NCBI GenBank assembly: GCA_045538755.1 | Contig: JAZQEC010000041.1 | Span: 186,001-250,000 of the forward strand | Length of the DNA: 64,000 bases | Direction: 5' to 3' | DNA from: UBA1738 sp045538755 | GTDB taxonomy: Bacteria > Bacillota > Clostridia > UBA1381 | Shown: in pieces, positions 42,435 through 51,612 of the stretch | Layout: every line of letters begins with the position of its first letter | Position numbering within the stretch: position 1 is the stretch's first letter | Notes under the pieces: generated by a model | Seen by the model: the letters and a program-made list of their open reading frames with translations, nothing else | The model's database searches: none | What the model was told of the DNA's origin: nothing | Program-made: the position numbers and the translations under genes

Positions 42435-43847
42435 ATGGAAAAGGAAAACAAATCCATTGGTGCAGAGCTTAAGGAAAAGCTTTTTGCAAAAAAAGAAAAC
42501 GGACTTAAAACAGTCTCTGCCGAAATAAAAGAAGAGGCTTTTGCCTTCTGCGAGGGCTACAAGGAATTTCTTAATGCCGCCAAAACCGAAAGAGAAGCTG
42601 TAACAGTTTCTATAAAAATGGCAGAGGAATGCGGATTTAAGCCCTATGTATACGGTGAAAAGCATGCCGCCGGAGATAAGCTTTATATAAACAACCGTGG
42701 CAAGGCTGCCGCCTTTATTGTTGTGGGTAAAGACAGTATTGAAAAGGGCGCCACCGTTTCGGCGGCGCACATTGACTCCCCCAGACTGGATTTAAAGCCC
42801 AATCCCCTTTACGAAGACACCGATATGGCTCTTTTAAAGACCCATTACTACGGAGGAATACGCAAATATCAGTGGACCGCTATTCCCCTTGCCCTGCACG
42901 GCGTTTTTGCCCTTAAGGACGGCAGTGTTATAAATGTTAATATAGGCGAAGACGAAAACGACCCTGTTTTTGTAGTAAATGACCTTTTACCCCACCTTGC
43001 AAGGGAGCAAAGCAAGAGAAGTCTTGGTGACGGAATAAGGGGCGAAGAGCTTAACATTTTAATTGGAAGTATGCCTTTTAACGACGACAAGGAAAGTGAG
43101 CTTGTAAAGCTGAATGTTCTTAATATCCTTTATGAAAAATACGGTGTTACAGAAGCCGATTTTCTCTCTGCCGAGCTGGAGGCTGTGCCTGCCTTCAAGG
43201 CTAAGGATTTAGGTCTTGACCGCTCTATGATAGGCTCCTACGGTCACGACGACAGGGTATGCGCATATCCGGCCATTAAGGCTATTTTTGAGCTGGAGGC
43301 TCCGGAAAAAACCGCAATCTGTGTTCTGGCAGATAAGGAAGAGGTTGGCTCCGACGGTAATACCGGACTTAAGTCTGAATTTTTAAAGCATATTATAGAC
43401 GACCTTAGCCGTGAGGCCGGCAGTAGCACCACAATGGCCCTTAGAAACAGCTGTTGCCTTTCTGCCGATGTTAATGCGGCAGTTGACCCCACCTTTAAGG
43501 ATGTTAATGAAAGCCGCAACGCCGCATACCTAAACTACGGTGTTGTTATTACAAAATATACCGGCTCCGGCGGTAAGGGTGGCACCTCGGATGCCTCTGC
43601 AGAATATATGGGTAAAATCCGCGCCTTGCTGGACAAAAACAATATTGTATGGCAGACCGGAGAGCTTGGTAAGGTAGATGCCGGCGGCGGCGGAACGGTT
43701 GCAAAATATGTAGCAAACTTAGGTCTTGATACAGTAGACCTGGGTGTTCCGGTTCTTTCAATGCACGCCCCCTTTGAAACTGTTTCCAAGCTGGATGTTT
43801 ATATGGCATATCTTGCCCTTGTTGCCTTCCATAGCCAAAGTATTTAA
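42435..43847 (+). CDS. M18-family aminopeptidase
   Basis: 470 residues from ATG 42435, seven bases after AAAGGAGAG; an in-frame upstream start lacks a site and overlaps coaE. Two-zinc ligands are all seen: AAHIDSPRLDLKP (His, Asp), ADKEEVGSDGNTG (Glu pair, Asp), SADVNAAVDP, and SMHAPFETVSK (His). These dodecameric cytosolic enzymes remove N-terminal acidic or neutral residues from peptides. End of the prfA-tsaC-coaE run. Confidence 0.93.
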   Translation: MEKENKSIGAELKEKLFAKKENGLKTVSAEIKEEAFAFCEGYKEFLNAAKTEREAVTVSIKMAEECGFKPYVYGEKHAAGDKLYINNRGKAAAFIVVGKDSIEKGATVSAAHIDSPRLDLKPNPLYEDTDMALLKTHYYGGIRKYQWTAIPLALHGVFALKDGSVINVNIGEDENDPVFVVNDLLPHLAREQSKRSLGDGIRGEELNILIGSMPFNDDKESELVKLNVLNILYEKYGVTEADFLSAELEAVPAFKAKDLGLDRSMIGSYGHDDRVCAYPAIKAIFELEAPEKTAICVLADKEEVGSDGNTGLKSEFLKHIIDDLSREAGSSTTMALRNSCCLSADVNAAVDPTFKDVNESRNAAYLNYGVVITKYTGSGGKGGTSDASAEYMGKIRALLDKNNIVWQTGELGKVDAGGGGTVAKYVANLGLDTVDLGVPVLSMHAPFETVSKLDVYMAYLALVAFHSQSI

Positions 43848-43874
43848 ACTTGAACCATTCTTAAAGGCCTTGGT

Positions 43875-44771
43875 TCAAAATAAAGAGGAGAGGGTCAGCG
43901 CTTCCCTGAGGACAGCATACTGCTGGTATAAGCTTTCTACAGGCGGCACACAATCCTCTCCTATTTTAATACAAAGGGCCGGCTTTGATGTTTCGTATGT
44001 AAACCAATCGCATATGCCTGTTTCCTCCTTTGCTATGGGAGGACATACGGCAAAAGAGGAAACGGCGGCAATTACTTCGGCCATTTTTTCACTGTGTGCC
44101 GGAGTTATAGGGTCTCCGCTATAGCTTACCGTTTGTCCAAAGGAAGAAAGATGTACCAAATGCCGTATTTTTTTGGCACGGCAAAGCTCCACAAGGGCAA
44201 GGGTTTCCGGCTCGCTTATTTCTTTATAACCGCCAAATCCAAAGGGTCGGGGACTATGCACTCCGCCTTTTTGTTCTTTTAGCTTTCTTGTGTCAAACCG
44301 GTAGGGCAGATTTCGGCATATTTCCACACCCCTAAGATTACTGCGCCAGGTATCAAATTTCCCGTCGCAAAGCTTTTCAATTCGACCTGCCATATATCCG
44401 CACCCCGGTCCGCCTCGCTGGGCGATTTCTGCACCGTCGGGGTTAAGCTGAGGAACAAAAATTATCCCTCTGCCAAAAAGCGCTTTTCTTAAGTTAAGGC
44501 CGCAAAGCTCCTTTCCGTGGAGAATACAGTGGCAGACCTCTTCACAGAATTTTAAAAGCAAAAGGGTGGAAATTCGGCAGGCAGGGTCGTCTCCCCCTAC
44601 AAAAAGCACCGATTCCTCGCCGCTTCCTATACTAAGGGCGGTAATATCCCGTCCGGCTACAGTTCTTCCAATGGTACTGCGGCCTAGAAAGGGGTACTTT
44701 GCTATAAGGGCCGATATTATTTGCCTTATTTCAAAATAGCTGTGCTCTATGGGGTAAATTTTACTTTCCAT
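43875..44771 (-). CDS. M14 carboxypeptidase-like pseudoenzyme
   Basis: 298 residues from ATG 44771 (GGTGAG before it; a GTG nine bases upstream is also possible). It aligns along its length with the M14 domain at 37380-38684: QLNPDGAEIA for the conserved NPDG, and RGVEICRNLPYRFD for GTDLNLNYP. Yet the HxxE zinc motif is replaced (GGDDPACRIST in place of ASHHANEWITT), the third zinc His is Ser (LSSFG for LHTQG), and the base Glu is Lys (CIKIG for TIEAG). No signal peptide. Probably a non-catalytic binding or regulatory protein. It overlaps no neighbour and ends 27 bases from the M18 gene. Confidence 0.82.
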   Translation of the reverse strand: MESKIYPIEHSYFEIRQIISALIAKYPFLGRSTIGRTVAGRDITALSIGSGEESVLFVGGDDPACRISTLLLLKFCEEVCHCILHGKELCGLNLRKALFGRGIIFVPQLNPDGAEIAQRGGPGCGYMAGRIEKLCDGKFDTWRSNLRGVEICRNLPYRFDTRKLKEQKGGVHSPRPFGFGGYKEISEPETLALVELCRAKKIRHLVHLSSFGQTVSYSGDPITPAHSEKMAEVIAAVSSFAVCPPIAKEETGICDWFTYETSKPALCIKIGEDCVPPVESLYQQYAVLREALTLSSLF

Positions 44772-44832
44772 TTTTCTCACCGTTTCCTATTTATTTAATA
44801 CTATCTTATGCAACTTTTCGGAGGTTTTTGCT

Positions 44833-45372
44833 ATGGATTTAACAGAAAAACCAATAAAACAAGAATATCTTTATAAAGGAAAGGTGGTTTCCCTTAGGGT
44901 GGATGACGCCCTGCTTCCAAACGGCGCCACCGCAAAAAGAGAAATTATAGAACATAACGGAGGGGTTTGCATTGTTCCCCTGACAGACGACGGATGTGTT
45001 TATATGGTAGAACAGTTCCGTTACCCCTATAGCCAGGTTGTTTTGGAAATTCCTGCCGGAAAGCGTGACGAAAAGGAAGAGCCACTTCTTTGCGGTAAGC
45101 GAGAGCTAAAAGAGGAAATTGGCGCCACCGCAGAAAATTTTGAATTTTTAGGTGAGCTTTACCCCAGTCCCGGCTATTGCGGTGAAATAATATATATGTA
45201 CCTTGCAACGGGTCTGACCTTAGGTGATACCAACCCCGACGAAGACGAATTTTTAAACATTAAAAAAATATCCCTTAAAACCGCAACAGAAATGGTTTTA
45301 AGGGGAGAAATAAAGGATGCAAAAACTCAAGCGGCAATTTTAAAAACCGCCTTTATGAAGGGTGATTTATAA
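44833..45372 (+). CDS. nudF: NUDIX hydrolase, ADP-ribose pyrophosphatase type
   Basis: 179 residues. Complete Nudix box: G-x5-E-x7-RE-x-x-EE-x-G in GKRDEKEEPLLCGKRELKEE then IG. The following GELYPSPGYCGEIIYMYLA is the marker of ADP-ribose pyrophosphatases, which split ADP-ribose to AMP and ribose-5-phosphate. It shares one base with the next gene (TAATG). Symbol by family, not proven. Confidence 0.88.
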   Translation: MDLTEKPIKQEYLYKGKVVSLRVDDALLPNGATAKREIIEHNGGVCIVPLTDDGCVYMVEQFRYPYSQVVLEIPAGKRDEKEEPLLCGKRELKEEIGATAENFEFLGELYPSPGYCGEIIYMYLATGLTLGDTNPDEDEFLNIKKISLKTATEMVLRGEIKDAKTQAAILKTAFMKGDL

Positions 45373-46223
45373 TGATTTCTAGACGCATTGATTTTGATAA
45401 AGATAATAATATCTATATGGATTGTTATATCCACGAAAATCCACCTCATCCGGCATTTCCTGTAAATATGTCACGGCCGGCAGTAATTGTATGTCCGGGA
45501 GGGGCATATAACGGGCAGTGCGACAGGGAGGCCGACCCAATTGCCCTGGACTATCTGGCGGCTGGCTATAACACCTTTGTGCTTTATTATTCAGTAAAAG
45601 AAAAAGCAGCCTTTCCACAGCCATTGCTGGATTTATGCAAGGCGGTAAAATATCTCCGCGCCAATTGTGAGGAGCTGAATATTCTCCCCAATAAAATTGC
45701 AGTCTGCGGGTTTTCTGCAGGAGGACATCTTACGGCTTCTCTGGGCACGCTATGGAATAACCCGGAAATTCAAAAGCTTTCCGGCTGTGAAAAAGGAGAA
45801 AATAAGCCCAATGCCCTTATTTTAGGCTACCCGGTAATAACAACTAACTCCTGGATGCGACCCAATCTTCCACGGCTTATAGGAAGCCGGGACCCGGAGG
45901 AAACAAAAAAACTGCTGGACTGCAGTAAAAATGTAGGGCCACATACTCCCCCTGCTTTTTTGGTACACACCTTTATGGATAATACAGTTTCAGTAAAGGA
46001 AAGCCTGGATTTTGCCAATGCGCTGAACGACAATGACATTCCCTTTGAAATGCATATCTTCCCAAACGGCGTTCACGGTCTGAGCACCGGAAAAATAGAA
46101 ACCTGCGGACATATTGAGCCTTCTTTTAACAAATGGATGTCCCTTAGTATTTTGTGGCTTGACAGCGTTTTTTCCGACCAAGAAATGCCCGACCCCAAAA
46201 ACCGTGCAGGGATATTTAGATAG
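45372..46223 (+). CDS. Alpha/beta-hydrolase, acetyl-xylan-esterase-like
   Basis: 283 residues, cytoplasmic. The oxyanion strand VCPGGAYNGQ, the nucleophile elbow GFSAGGHL (Ser about 114) and a late Asp/His pair (FMDNTVSV, NGVHGLS) make a complete triad. Closest pattern is the BD-FAE/acetyl esterase group that removes acetyl or feruloyl groups from sugars. It is translationally coupled to the NUDIX gene and followed by galactokinase, suggesting de-esterification of imported oligosaccharides. Confidence 0.82.
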   Translation: MISRRIDFDKDNNIYMDCYIHENPPHPAFPVNMSRPAVIVCPGGAYNGQCDREADPIALDYLAAGYNTFVLYYSVKEKAAFPQPLLDLCKAVKYLRANCEELNILPNKIAVCGFSAGGHLTASLGTLWNNPEIQKLSGCEKGENKPNALILGYPVITTNSWMRPNLPRLIGSRDPEETKKLLDCSKNVGPHTPPAFLVHTFMDNTVSVKESLDFANALNDNDIPFEMHIFPNGVHGLSTGKIETCGHIEPSFNKWMSLSILWLDSVFSDQEMPDPKNRAGIFR

Positions 46224-46285
46224 TTTTTTATTTGATAAAATGCCACAAAAATATAATTAACTTTAACGTAAAAGAGGGTATCAAA

Positions 46286-47578
46286 ATGACTGCCGCAACC
46301 ATATATAATCAAATAGTAAATCATCATTTAGACAAAGAGTTTATTTTTCTTTATGGCGAATGTGAAAATGCAGCCAAAAGATATTGTAACGCAATTAATG
46401 AATTTGAAAAGCTTTTTGGCACACAAAGAGAAATTCGTCTGGTTTCTGCGCCCGGTCGTACTGAAATTGGCGGAAATCACACCGACCATCAGCACGGTGT
46501 GGTGCTTGCAGGCAGTGTAAATCTTGATGTTATTGCAATTGTGTCTGCCAACGAAGATAACATTATCCGCATTCAATCCAAAGGCTATCCAATGGATGAA
46601 ATTGATATTAATGACATTCAAATAAAAGAAGAGGAAAAGGCAACCTCCGGTGCGCTTATACGGGGTATAGTAGCTGCATTTGTACAAAACGGTTATAATA
46701 TAGGCGGTTTTGATGCATATACAACATCTAACGTTTTAAAAGGCTCCGGCCTTTCCTCCTCAGCAGCATTTGAAGTTCTTATTGCAAATATAATAAACGG
46801 ACTTTACAATAACAGCGAGGCAGACGAAATAACAATTGCAAAATATGCTCAGTTTGCCGAGAGTGAATATTTTGGAAAGCCCTGCGGTCTTTTGGACCAG
46901 CTGGCAAGCTCGGTGGGAGGCTTTACATACGCTGATTTTAATGACCCGCAAAATCCGTTGGTAGAAAAGATTAGCGTTGACTTTGAAAATTTTGGTCATA
47001 CCCTTTGCGTTGTGGACACTGGCGGTAATCATTCCAATTTAACACAGGATTATGCAGATATCACTCTTGAATGTAGGGCGGTAAGCAAAGCATTAGGCGC
47101 TGAGTTTTTGCGTGATGCCGATGAAAATAAATTTTATGAAAATATTGCCCATATACGAAAGCTATGTGGGGATAGAGCTGTACTGCGAGCAATACATATT
47201 TTCAACGAAAACAAGCGTGTACTTGTTCAAAAAACAGCCCTTAAAAAGGGCGATTTCGATACGTTTTTAAAGGCGGTTAAGAGCTCCGGAGAGTCATCTT
47301 ACGATTTACTTCAAAACGTATACTCACCTAAAAATCCAAAGGAACAAGCAATATCATTAGCCTTGGCATTAACAAAGCAGTTTTTAAATGGCTGTGGAGC
47401 TTATCGTGTTCACGGTGGTGGCTTTGCAGGCACTATTCAGTGCTACATCCCTGACAAAATGTTTGATGATTATAAGAAAATGATTGAAGCCGTTTTTGGC
47501 GAAGGCAGTTGCGTAAAATTATTCCTTCGTCCGGTTGGCGGATATGAGTTGGGAAATAATTTAAAGGACAAAAACTGA
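46286..47578 (+). CDS. galK: Galactokinase
   Basis: 430 residues from ATG 46286, with AGAGGG before it. GHMP kinase motifs: GRTEIGGNHTDHQHG (galactose-binding signature), GSGLSSSAAFEV (ATP loop), and HGGGFAGTIQCY at the C-terminus. It phosphorylates galactose to galactose-1-phosphate. GalT and GalE are not adjacent. The protein is longer than E. coli GalK (382) by an N-terminal helical extension of about 40 residues. Confidence 0.92.
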   Translation: MTAATIYNQIVNHHLDKEFIFLYGECENAAKRYCNAINEFEKLFGTQREIRLVSAPGRTEIGGNHTDHQHGVVLAGSVNLDVIAIVSANEDNIIRIQSKGYPMDEIDINDIQIKEEEKATSGALIRGIVAAFVQNGYNIGGFDAYTTSNVLKGSGLSSSAAFEVLIANIINGLYNNSEADEITIAKYAQFAESEYFGKPCGLLDQLASSVGGFTYADFNDPQNPLVEKISVDFENFGHTLCVVDTGGNHSNLTQDYADITLECRAVSKALGAEFLRDADENKFYENIAHIRKLCGDRAVLRAIHIFNENKRVLVQKTALKKGDFDTFLKAVKSSGESSYDLLQNVYSPKNPKEQAISLALALTKQFLNGCGAYRVHGGGFAGTIQCYIPDKMFDDYKKMIEAVFGEGSCVKLFLRPVGGYELGNNLKDKN

Positions 47579-47611
47579 TATAGAAGATATAAAGTGAATA
47601 GTGAAAAAGTG

Positions 47612-47645
47612 AAAATCCCGCCCACTTTCGTGAACGGGATTTTTG
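47612..47645. terminator. Terminator between convergent genes, first copy of a repeated hairpin
   Basis: AAAATCCCG-cccactttcgtgaa-CGGGATTTTT. The same hairpin, loop included, recurs at 48404-48435 and 49214-49246 within longer repeats. Confidence 0.8.
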
Positions 47646-47701
47646 TCATTCGTGTCCGAAAAAGAACTGGTTAAAAACCGAGGATTTTCTTCAATTCTAA
47701 T

Positions 47702-48214
47702 TTATTTAATATGCTTTTCAAGTTCAGCTTTAATAATATCTCGTTTTTCTACTGTAAATCCGGAAAATAAATGATATCTTTTTCTCGCAAAAATCCGAAG
47801 AATAGGAATCAAATCTATTTTTGCCTTATCAATTTCCAAAGTCAAAACCCCATTATCTTCTGAGAATCTTTCGATTGCAGAAAAAGGTATTGTCCTTATA
47901 GGTACAACAAAAATAAAAGCTAACACATTGATTGCAGTTGCAGTATTATGAATTCCATTCTCATCTATCACAAAAGCATAACCAAATAGCTCTTGTCTTA
48001 TCAATGTAAAAAACGAAAATGTCCACGATAATACAACTGCACCAATTGCAATGGTAAACAACATTTTGGCTTGACTATCCATTGGCGTATTATCTTCCAT
48101 TAATATTTCATTTGCATTTAAAAAATATACACCATACCATCCCAATGCAACAATACCCAGCAAAAGGATAGAAACAATATAAAACTTCAAATTCAATTTA
48201 GCCTTAAACTTCAT
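47702..48214 (-). CDS. STM3941-like membrane protein
   Basis: 170 residues from ATG 48214 (GGCGGTG nine bases before; ATG at 48220 and 48223 are alternatives). Two membrane helices (about 10-30 and 50-75) lead into a cytosolic PH-like domain with YAFVIDENGIHNTATAINV and IPFSAIERFS, the pattern of the STM3941 family, whose function is unknown. Ends at the repeated terminator. AT-rich, lies at the edge of the accessory region. Confidence 0.65.
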   Translation of the reverse strand: MKFKAKLNLKFYIVSILLLGIVALGWYGVYFLNANEILMEDNTPMDSQAKMLFTIAIGAVVLSWTFSFFTLIRQELFGYAFVIDENGIHNTATAINVLAFIFVVPIRTIPFSAIERFSEDNGVLTLEIDKAKIDLIPILRIFARKRYHLFSGFTVEKRDIIKAELEKHIK

Positions 48215-48310
48215 TATCATCATCACCGCCTTAGGTGTATTATAGCATAAAAGCGGCAAAAAATCAATGCGAAGCATTGTATATATAATTTGTGGCAAAG
48301 CCACACCGAA

Positions 48311-48435
48311 CTTATTACCTATTACCTATTACTTATTACTTCCCAAAAATCCCGTGTGAAGTTTATTTTGAGGTAAGAGTGAAGAGGTAAGAAGTAATAA
48401 GTAAAATCCCGCCCACTTACGTGAACGGGATTTTT
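48311..48435. repeat. 125-bp imperfect palindromic repeat, copy 1
   Basis: Begins cttattacctatt and ends in the AAAATCCCG/CGGGATTTTT hairpin. TACTTATTACTTC near the left pairs with GAAGTAATAAGTA in the middle right. Copy 2 is at 49122-49246. Just left of it lie two small hairpins (AATGC-gaa-GCATT, GTGGC-aaa-GCCAC). Confidence 0.75.
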
Positions 48436-48506
48436 GAGACCGACACTCAAAATGGAACCGGTCTAAAACCAGATTTTCTGTTCAATTACAGTTTAATTAT
48501 TTAGAA

Positions 48507-49070
48507 TTAAAAATCTTCTAAATGTTCTCTTGCAAATTTTTTCAAATACGCTTCCAATGGTTCCATATCATAAAAAGCATCGTCATAATCGTCAAAAGGA
48601 TACCTTTCAAGTTGCTTTTCATATTCATCAACATCATCAATATCAAAAGAAGAAAGGTTACTCAAATCTATATTATTGTCCATAATAAATTTATCAAAAA
48701 GGTTTTTATGATTATTGGCACCGATAATGCTCATATACTCACTAACATACGGTGCAACCATACGACTCGAATTAACAAAAAACTGACACAAGCCACCGTT
48801 ATTAACTTCTACTTCCAACCAGTTTATTGAATAAAAGATTTTTTGTGATTTGTTTAGCGAGTTTACCCCTTCTTCCCACTCATCAAAACTATCAACCTTA
48901 TGTTCCGTTCTGGAAAGCACTGCCTCAAACAGCTCATCATCCGAAAGAGAAGCCATATCTTCATTTGATATACTTAAATAAAGCATTTCTTTTTCTTTTG
49001 ATTCTTTGATGCTCATTTTTAATTCTTTTCTAAACTTAATAATTTCTCTAATTGTATTAAACAAACCCAT
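48507..49070 (-). CDS. DMP19-like (DUF4375) protein
   Basis: 187 residues, acidic. The core WLEVEVNNGGLCQFFVNSS (about 90-108) is the DUF4375/DMP19 signature; some members mimic DNA and regulate DNA-binding proteins. The N-terminus is basic (IREIIKFRKELKMSIKESKEK) and the C-terminus very acidic (DDYDDAFYDMEPLEAY). The gene is flanked on both sides by copies of the 125-bp repeat, so it may be a unit carried by, or exchanged between, those repeats. Confidence 0.75.
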   Translation of the reverse strand: MGLFNTIREIIKFRKELKMSIKESKEKEMLYLSISNEDMASLSDDELFEAVLSRTEHKVDSFDEWEEGVNSLNKSQKIFYSINWLEVEVNNGGLCQFFVNSSRMVAPYVSEYMSIIGANNHKNLFDKFIMDNNIDLSNLSSFDIDDVDEYEKQLERYPFDDYDDAFYDMEPLEAYLKKFAREHLEDF

Positions 49071-49121
49071 AATATCACCGCCTTGGGTTTATTGTATCAT
49101 AAAAGTGGTGGGGACGCAATA

Positions 49122-49246
49122 CTTATTACCTATTACTTCTTACTTATTACTTTCCAAAAATCCCGTGCAAAACTTTATTTGAAGTAAGAGTAAAGAGGTA
49201 AGAAGTAATAAGTAAAATCCCGCCCACTTTCGTGAACGGGATTTTT
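49122..49246. repeat. 125-bp imperfect palindromic repeat, copy 2
   Basis: Closely matches copy 1 by eye over its full length, in the same orientation. Its end forms a terminator directly beside the tRNA remnant. Confidence 0.75.
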
Positions 49247-49247
49247 G

Positions 49248-49294
49248 GCACCCCCCAACAGGAATCGAACCTGTAACTAACCCTTAGGAGAAGC
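49248..49294 (-). pseudogene. 3' half of a tRNA, attachment-site remnant
   Basis: Minus strand has an anticodon loop CTCCTAA, a variable loop, and a perfect T arm ACAGG-TTCGATT-CCTGT ending in TGGGGGGTGCCA. The 5' half is missing: the upstream bases do not pair with the anticodon or acceptor stems. It shares the CTTAGGAG core (+ strand) with the two tRNA-Arg copies and marks the left end of the tandem units. Confidence 0.6.
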
Positions 49295-49445
49295 CGAGGG
49301 AAACGGTTCTTACATCCCTCGTAATACCTAAAAATCCCCTGTTGTCAGGGGATTTTTAAGGTTAACGTGTTATCTTGTGTTGCGCCGTTACCACTGATTT
49401 TATGATATTTTGCGGTGACCGATTAGCAAAGAATTAGCAGATGGT
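49283..49445. repeat. Left-end repeat of tandem unit 1 (pair: 51755-51925)
   Basis: Starts with CTTAGGAG, then AAAATCCCCTG-ttgt-CAGGGGATTTTT, a shared word taaggttaa, ttatcttgtgtt, and a pair of TTAGCAA words (gattagcaaagaattagcag). The same order is found at 51755-51925 with scattered differences. No gene here; 49071-49511 holds only repeats and remnants. Confidence 0.75.
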
Positions 49446-49511
49446 TAAATTTTAGGGTGTAGATAATATTCCTACGAAAGTATGCCATTTAACTTCTGTT
49501 CACTAGGTTTA

Positions 49512-50390
49512 TTATTGTGTACTGCTTTTTGTTCTCTTTGGTTTTACCGGTTCGCCTATCATAGCACCACCGATGATAAGTATTGCACCGACAATTTGTA
49601 ACGGTAACATAGTTTCTTTAAGGAATATTACCGAAAAAATCACTGCCGATAAAGGCTCTAAATATCCGCAGATTGCCACTGTTTGTACTTTGAGTTTGCC
49701 GATTGAAGAAAAATAAAAGTAGCATCCGATACCTGTATTCAGCAAACCGAGTATGAGAATTGGCACGATACACATTGATGTGATTTGCATAGAGTAGCCT
49801 TGTTTCAACCCTACAAATGCTGCCACAGTTAAAAAAGCCATGGTAAGCTGCAACGTGGAATTTTCAAGTCCCACAATATCCTTTGCCTTCTTGTTACAGA
49901 TAACCATAAAGGCATACATAACAGCAGAGAGCAGACCACAGGCAATGCCGAACATATTACCCTTGACGTCAAAGATATTTTCGTTTATCAACACCACACC
50001 GACAACTACAGCAAGAAAACCAAGCACTTTATTTGTAGTCAGCCGTTCCTTAAATAGTAATGGGGATAGCGACATTACGATAACCGGACCGCAGTAATAT
50101 AAAAGCGAAGCGATACTGACACCTATCCGAGCGTAAGCTTCGTATAGGAACATCCAACTTGTCCCCATAGCAATACCCGATACCATAAGGAACAGAAACT
50201 GCTTTTTATGATTGTAAAAAGTTAGTTTTTCGCCGCTGATAAAGAAAATAGCAATCAGCAGCATACTGCCTATCAGAGTGCGAAGCAGTACAATATTCTG
50301 ACTGCTTAAATCAATAAAACTCGCAACAATGCCGTTTGAGCCAAACAGAAGCAGAGCAAATATGTATTTGAAAAATGCCTTATTATTCAT
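49512..50390 (-). CDS. EamA-family (DMT) exporter
   Basis: 292 residues from ATG 50390 (AGAGGT before it). Ten membrane helices in two halves, paralogous to the exporter at 24855-25733 (SIASLLYYCGPVIVMSLSPL against SATLYYYLAPTIVTLLAPL). The substrate is unknown. It is divergent from a LysR gene across about 105 bases, the usual set-up for an exporter induced by its substrate. Cargo of the first tandem unit. Confidence 0.83.
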   Translation of the reverse strand: MNNKAFFKYIFALLLFGSNGIVASFIDLSSQNIVLLRTLIGSMLLIAIFFISGEKLTFYNHKKQFLFLMVSGIAMGTSWMFLYEAYARIGVSIASLLYYCGPVIVMSLSPLLFKERLTTNKVLGFLAVVVGVVLINENIFDVKGNMFGIACGLLSAVMYAFMVICNKKAKDIVGLENSTLQLTMAFLTVAAFVGLKQGYSMQITSMCIVPILILGLLNTGIGCYFYFSSIGKLKVQTVAICGYLEPLSAVIFSVIFLKETMLPLQIVGAILIIGGAMIGEPVKPKRTKSSTQ

Positions 50391-50496
50391 ACGATACCTC
50401 TTGTATTTGAACTGAAAATAGTATATCATAATATCAAACATAACAAAAGCGAATGTTTGTAATGTTCAAAATCACAATTCGGAATAGGTACTCTTT

Positions 50497-51363
50497 ATGG
50501 ATATGAATTTGCAAAAATATCTCTCGTTTGTAAAAACGGTAGAATACGGAAGCTTTACAAAAGCGGCGGAGATATTAAACTACACACAATCGGGCATCAG
50601 CAGAATGATAGCAGATCTTGAAAAAGAATGGGGTGTAACGCTTCTTGAACGAAGCAAGTACGGTGTTAAGCCTACAAGTGACGGAATGAAGCTGTTACCA
50701 TACGCACAAAACCTCTGTGCCGATTTTGATAAGCTGAAAATGCAGGTGGATGAACTGAATGGTCTGCAATCGGGACTTATCCGCATTGGTACATTTTCAA
50801 GCGTGGCTACTCATTGGCTGCCGAACATTATAAAAGAATTTCAAAAGGACTACCCCAACATCGACTATGAACTTCTGCTCGGTGACTATACCGAGATTGA
50901 AGAATGGATACACACGGGCAGAGTAGATTGTGGCTTTTTGCGTTTACCGACACACCCCGATTTTGAAACCTTCTTTTTAGAGAAAGATAAACTGATGGCG
51001 ATCATCCCCGAAAATCATCCTCTAAAGGACTGCGATAGATTTCCCGTAGCTGCTCTTTGTGATGAGCCATTTATGCTTCTTGAAAAGGGTGCAAAGGCAG
51101 AAATTTCAGAAATCTTTGAGCGTAATAATCTAACACCAAATGTTAGATTTACCACTTGGGACGATTATGCTGTAATGTCTATGGTGGAAAGCGGACTTGG
51201 CATTGCGATACTCCCCGAACTGATCTTAAAAAGAGTACCATATAGAATTATCGCAAAAGAGCTTGACGTTCCGGCATATCGCAATATCGGACTTGCTTTG
51301 AGAGATAAGAAAACCGCTTCACTTGCGGTGAAACGGTTTATTGAATATTTGCAGTATAGATAA
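50497..51363 (+). CDS. LysR-family regulator
   Basis: 288 residues. N-terminal helix-turn-helix (SFTKAAEILNYTQSGISRM) and a substrate-binding domain (LIRIGTFSSVATHWLPNII...). Probably controls the divergent EamA exporter in response to the exported compound. The DNA composition of this pair is slightly less AT-rich than the flanking repeats. The stop is followed by repeat words that close unit 1. Confidence 0.85.
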   Translation: MDMNLQKYLSFVKTVEYGSFTKAAEILNYTQSGISRMIADLEKEWGVTLLERSKYGVKPTSDGMKLLPYAQNLCADFDKLKMQVDELNGLQSGLIRIGTFSSVATHWLPNIIKEFQKDYPNIDYELLLGDYTEIEEWIHTGRVDCGFLRLPTHPDFETFFLEKDKLMAIIPENHPLKDCDRFPVAALCDEPFMLLEKGAKAEISEIFERNNLTPNVRFTTWDDYAVMSMVESGLGIAILPELILKRVPYRIIAKELDVPAYRNIGLALRDKKTASLAVKRFIEYLQYR

Positions 51364-51380
51364 TTGCTGATATACTAAAA

Positions 51381-51500
51381 AATATGGATGGAACATACGC
51401 CTGCTCAAATTAGCAGAATTTTACTAAAAATTTGATTAGCAGGTAATTAGCAAAACGGCGATTTTCTGCTAATCGCATTTAGCAAGATTTAGGTCGGGGA
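51381..51500. repeat. Right-end repeats of tandem unit 1
   Basis: The word gatggaacatacgcctg-ctcaaattagcag matches gatggaacaaatgcctgtg-caaattagcaag at 53901-53932 in unit 2. Several TTAGCA words in both orientations follow (51405-51490). Confidence 0.65.
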
Positions 51501-51577
51501 ACGATAAAAGTTCGAGCTTGGTTTACACTAAAAAACAAGAAAACTCACTCAAGAAAATGAGTGAGTAATAAAAAGAG

Positions 51578-51612
51578 AAAGTGCCGAGAAACTTTGATTT
51601 CTCGGCACTTTT
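51578..51612 (-). terminator. Terminator of tRNA-Arg copy 1
   Basis: AAGTGCCGAGAAA-loop-TTTCTCGGCACTT, flanked by T-rich DNA on the minus strand. A second small hairpin (ACTCACTC/GAGTGAGT) lies left of it. Confidence 0.8.

Noticed and set aside
49248..49300. Functional tRNA gene
   Set aside because: Only the anticodon loop, T arm and 3' end are present; the 5' acceptor and D arm are missing.
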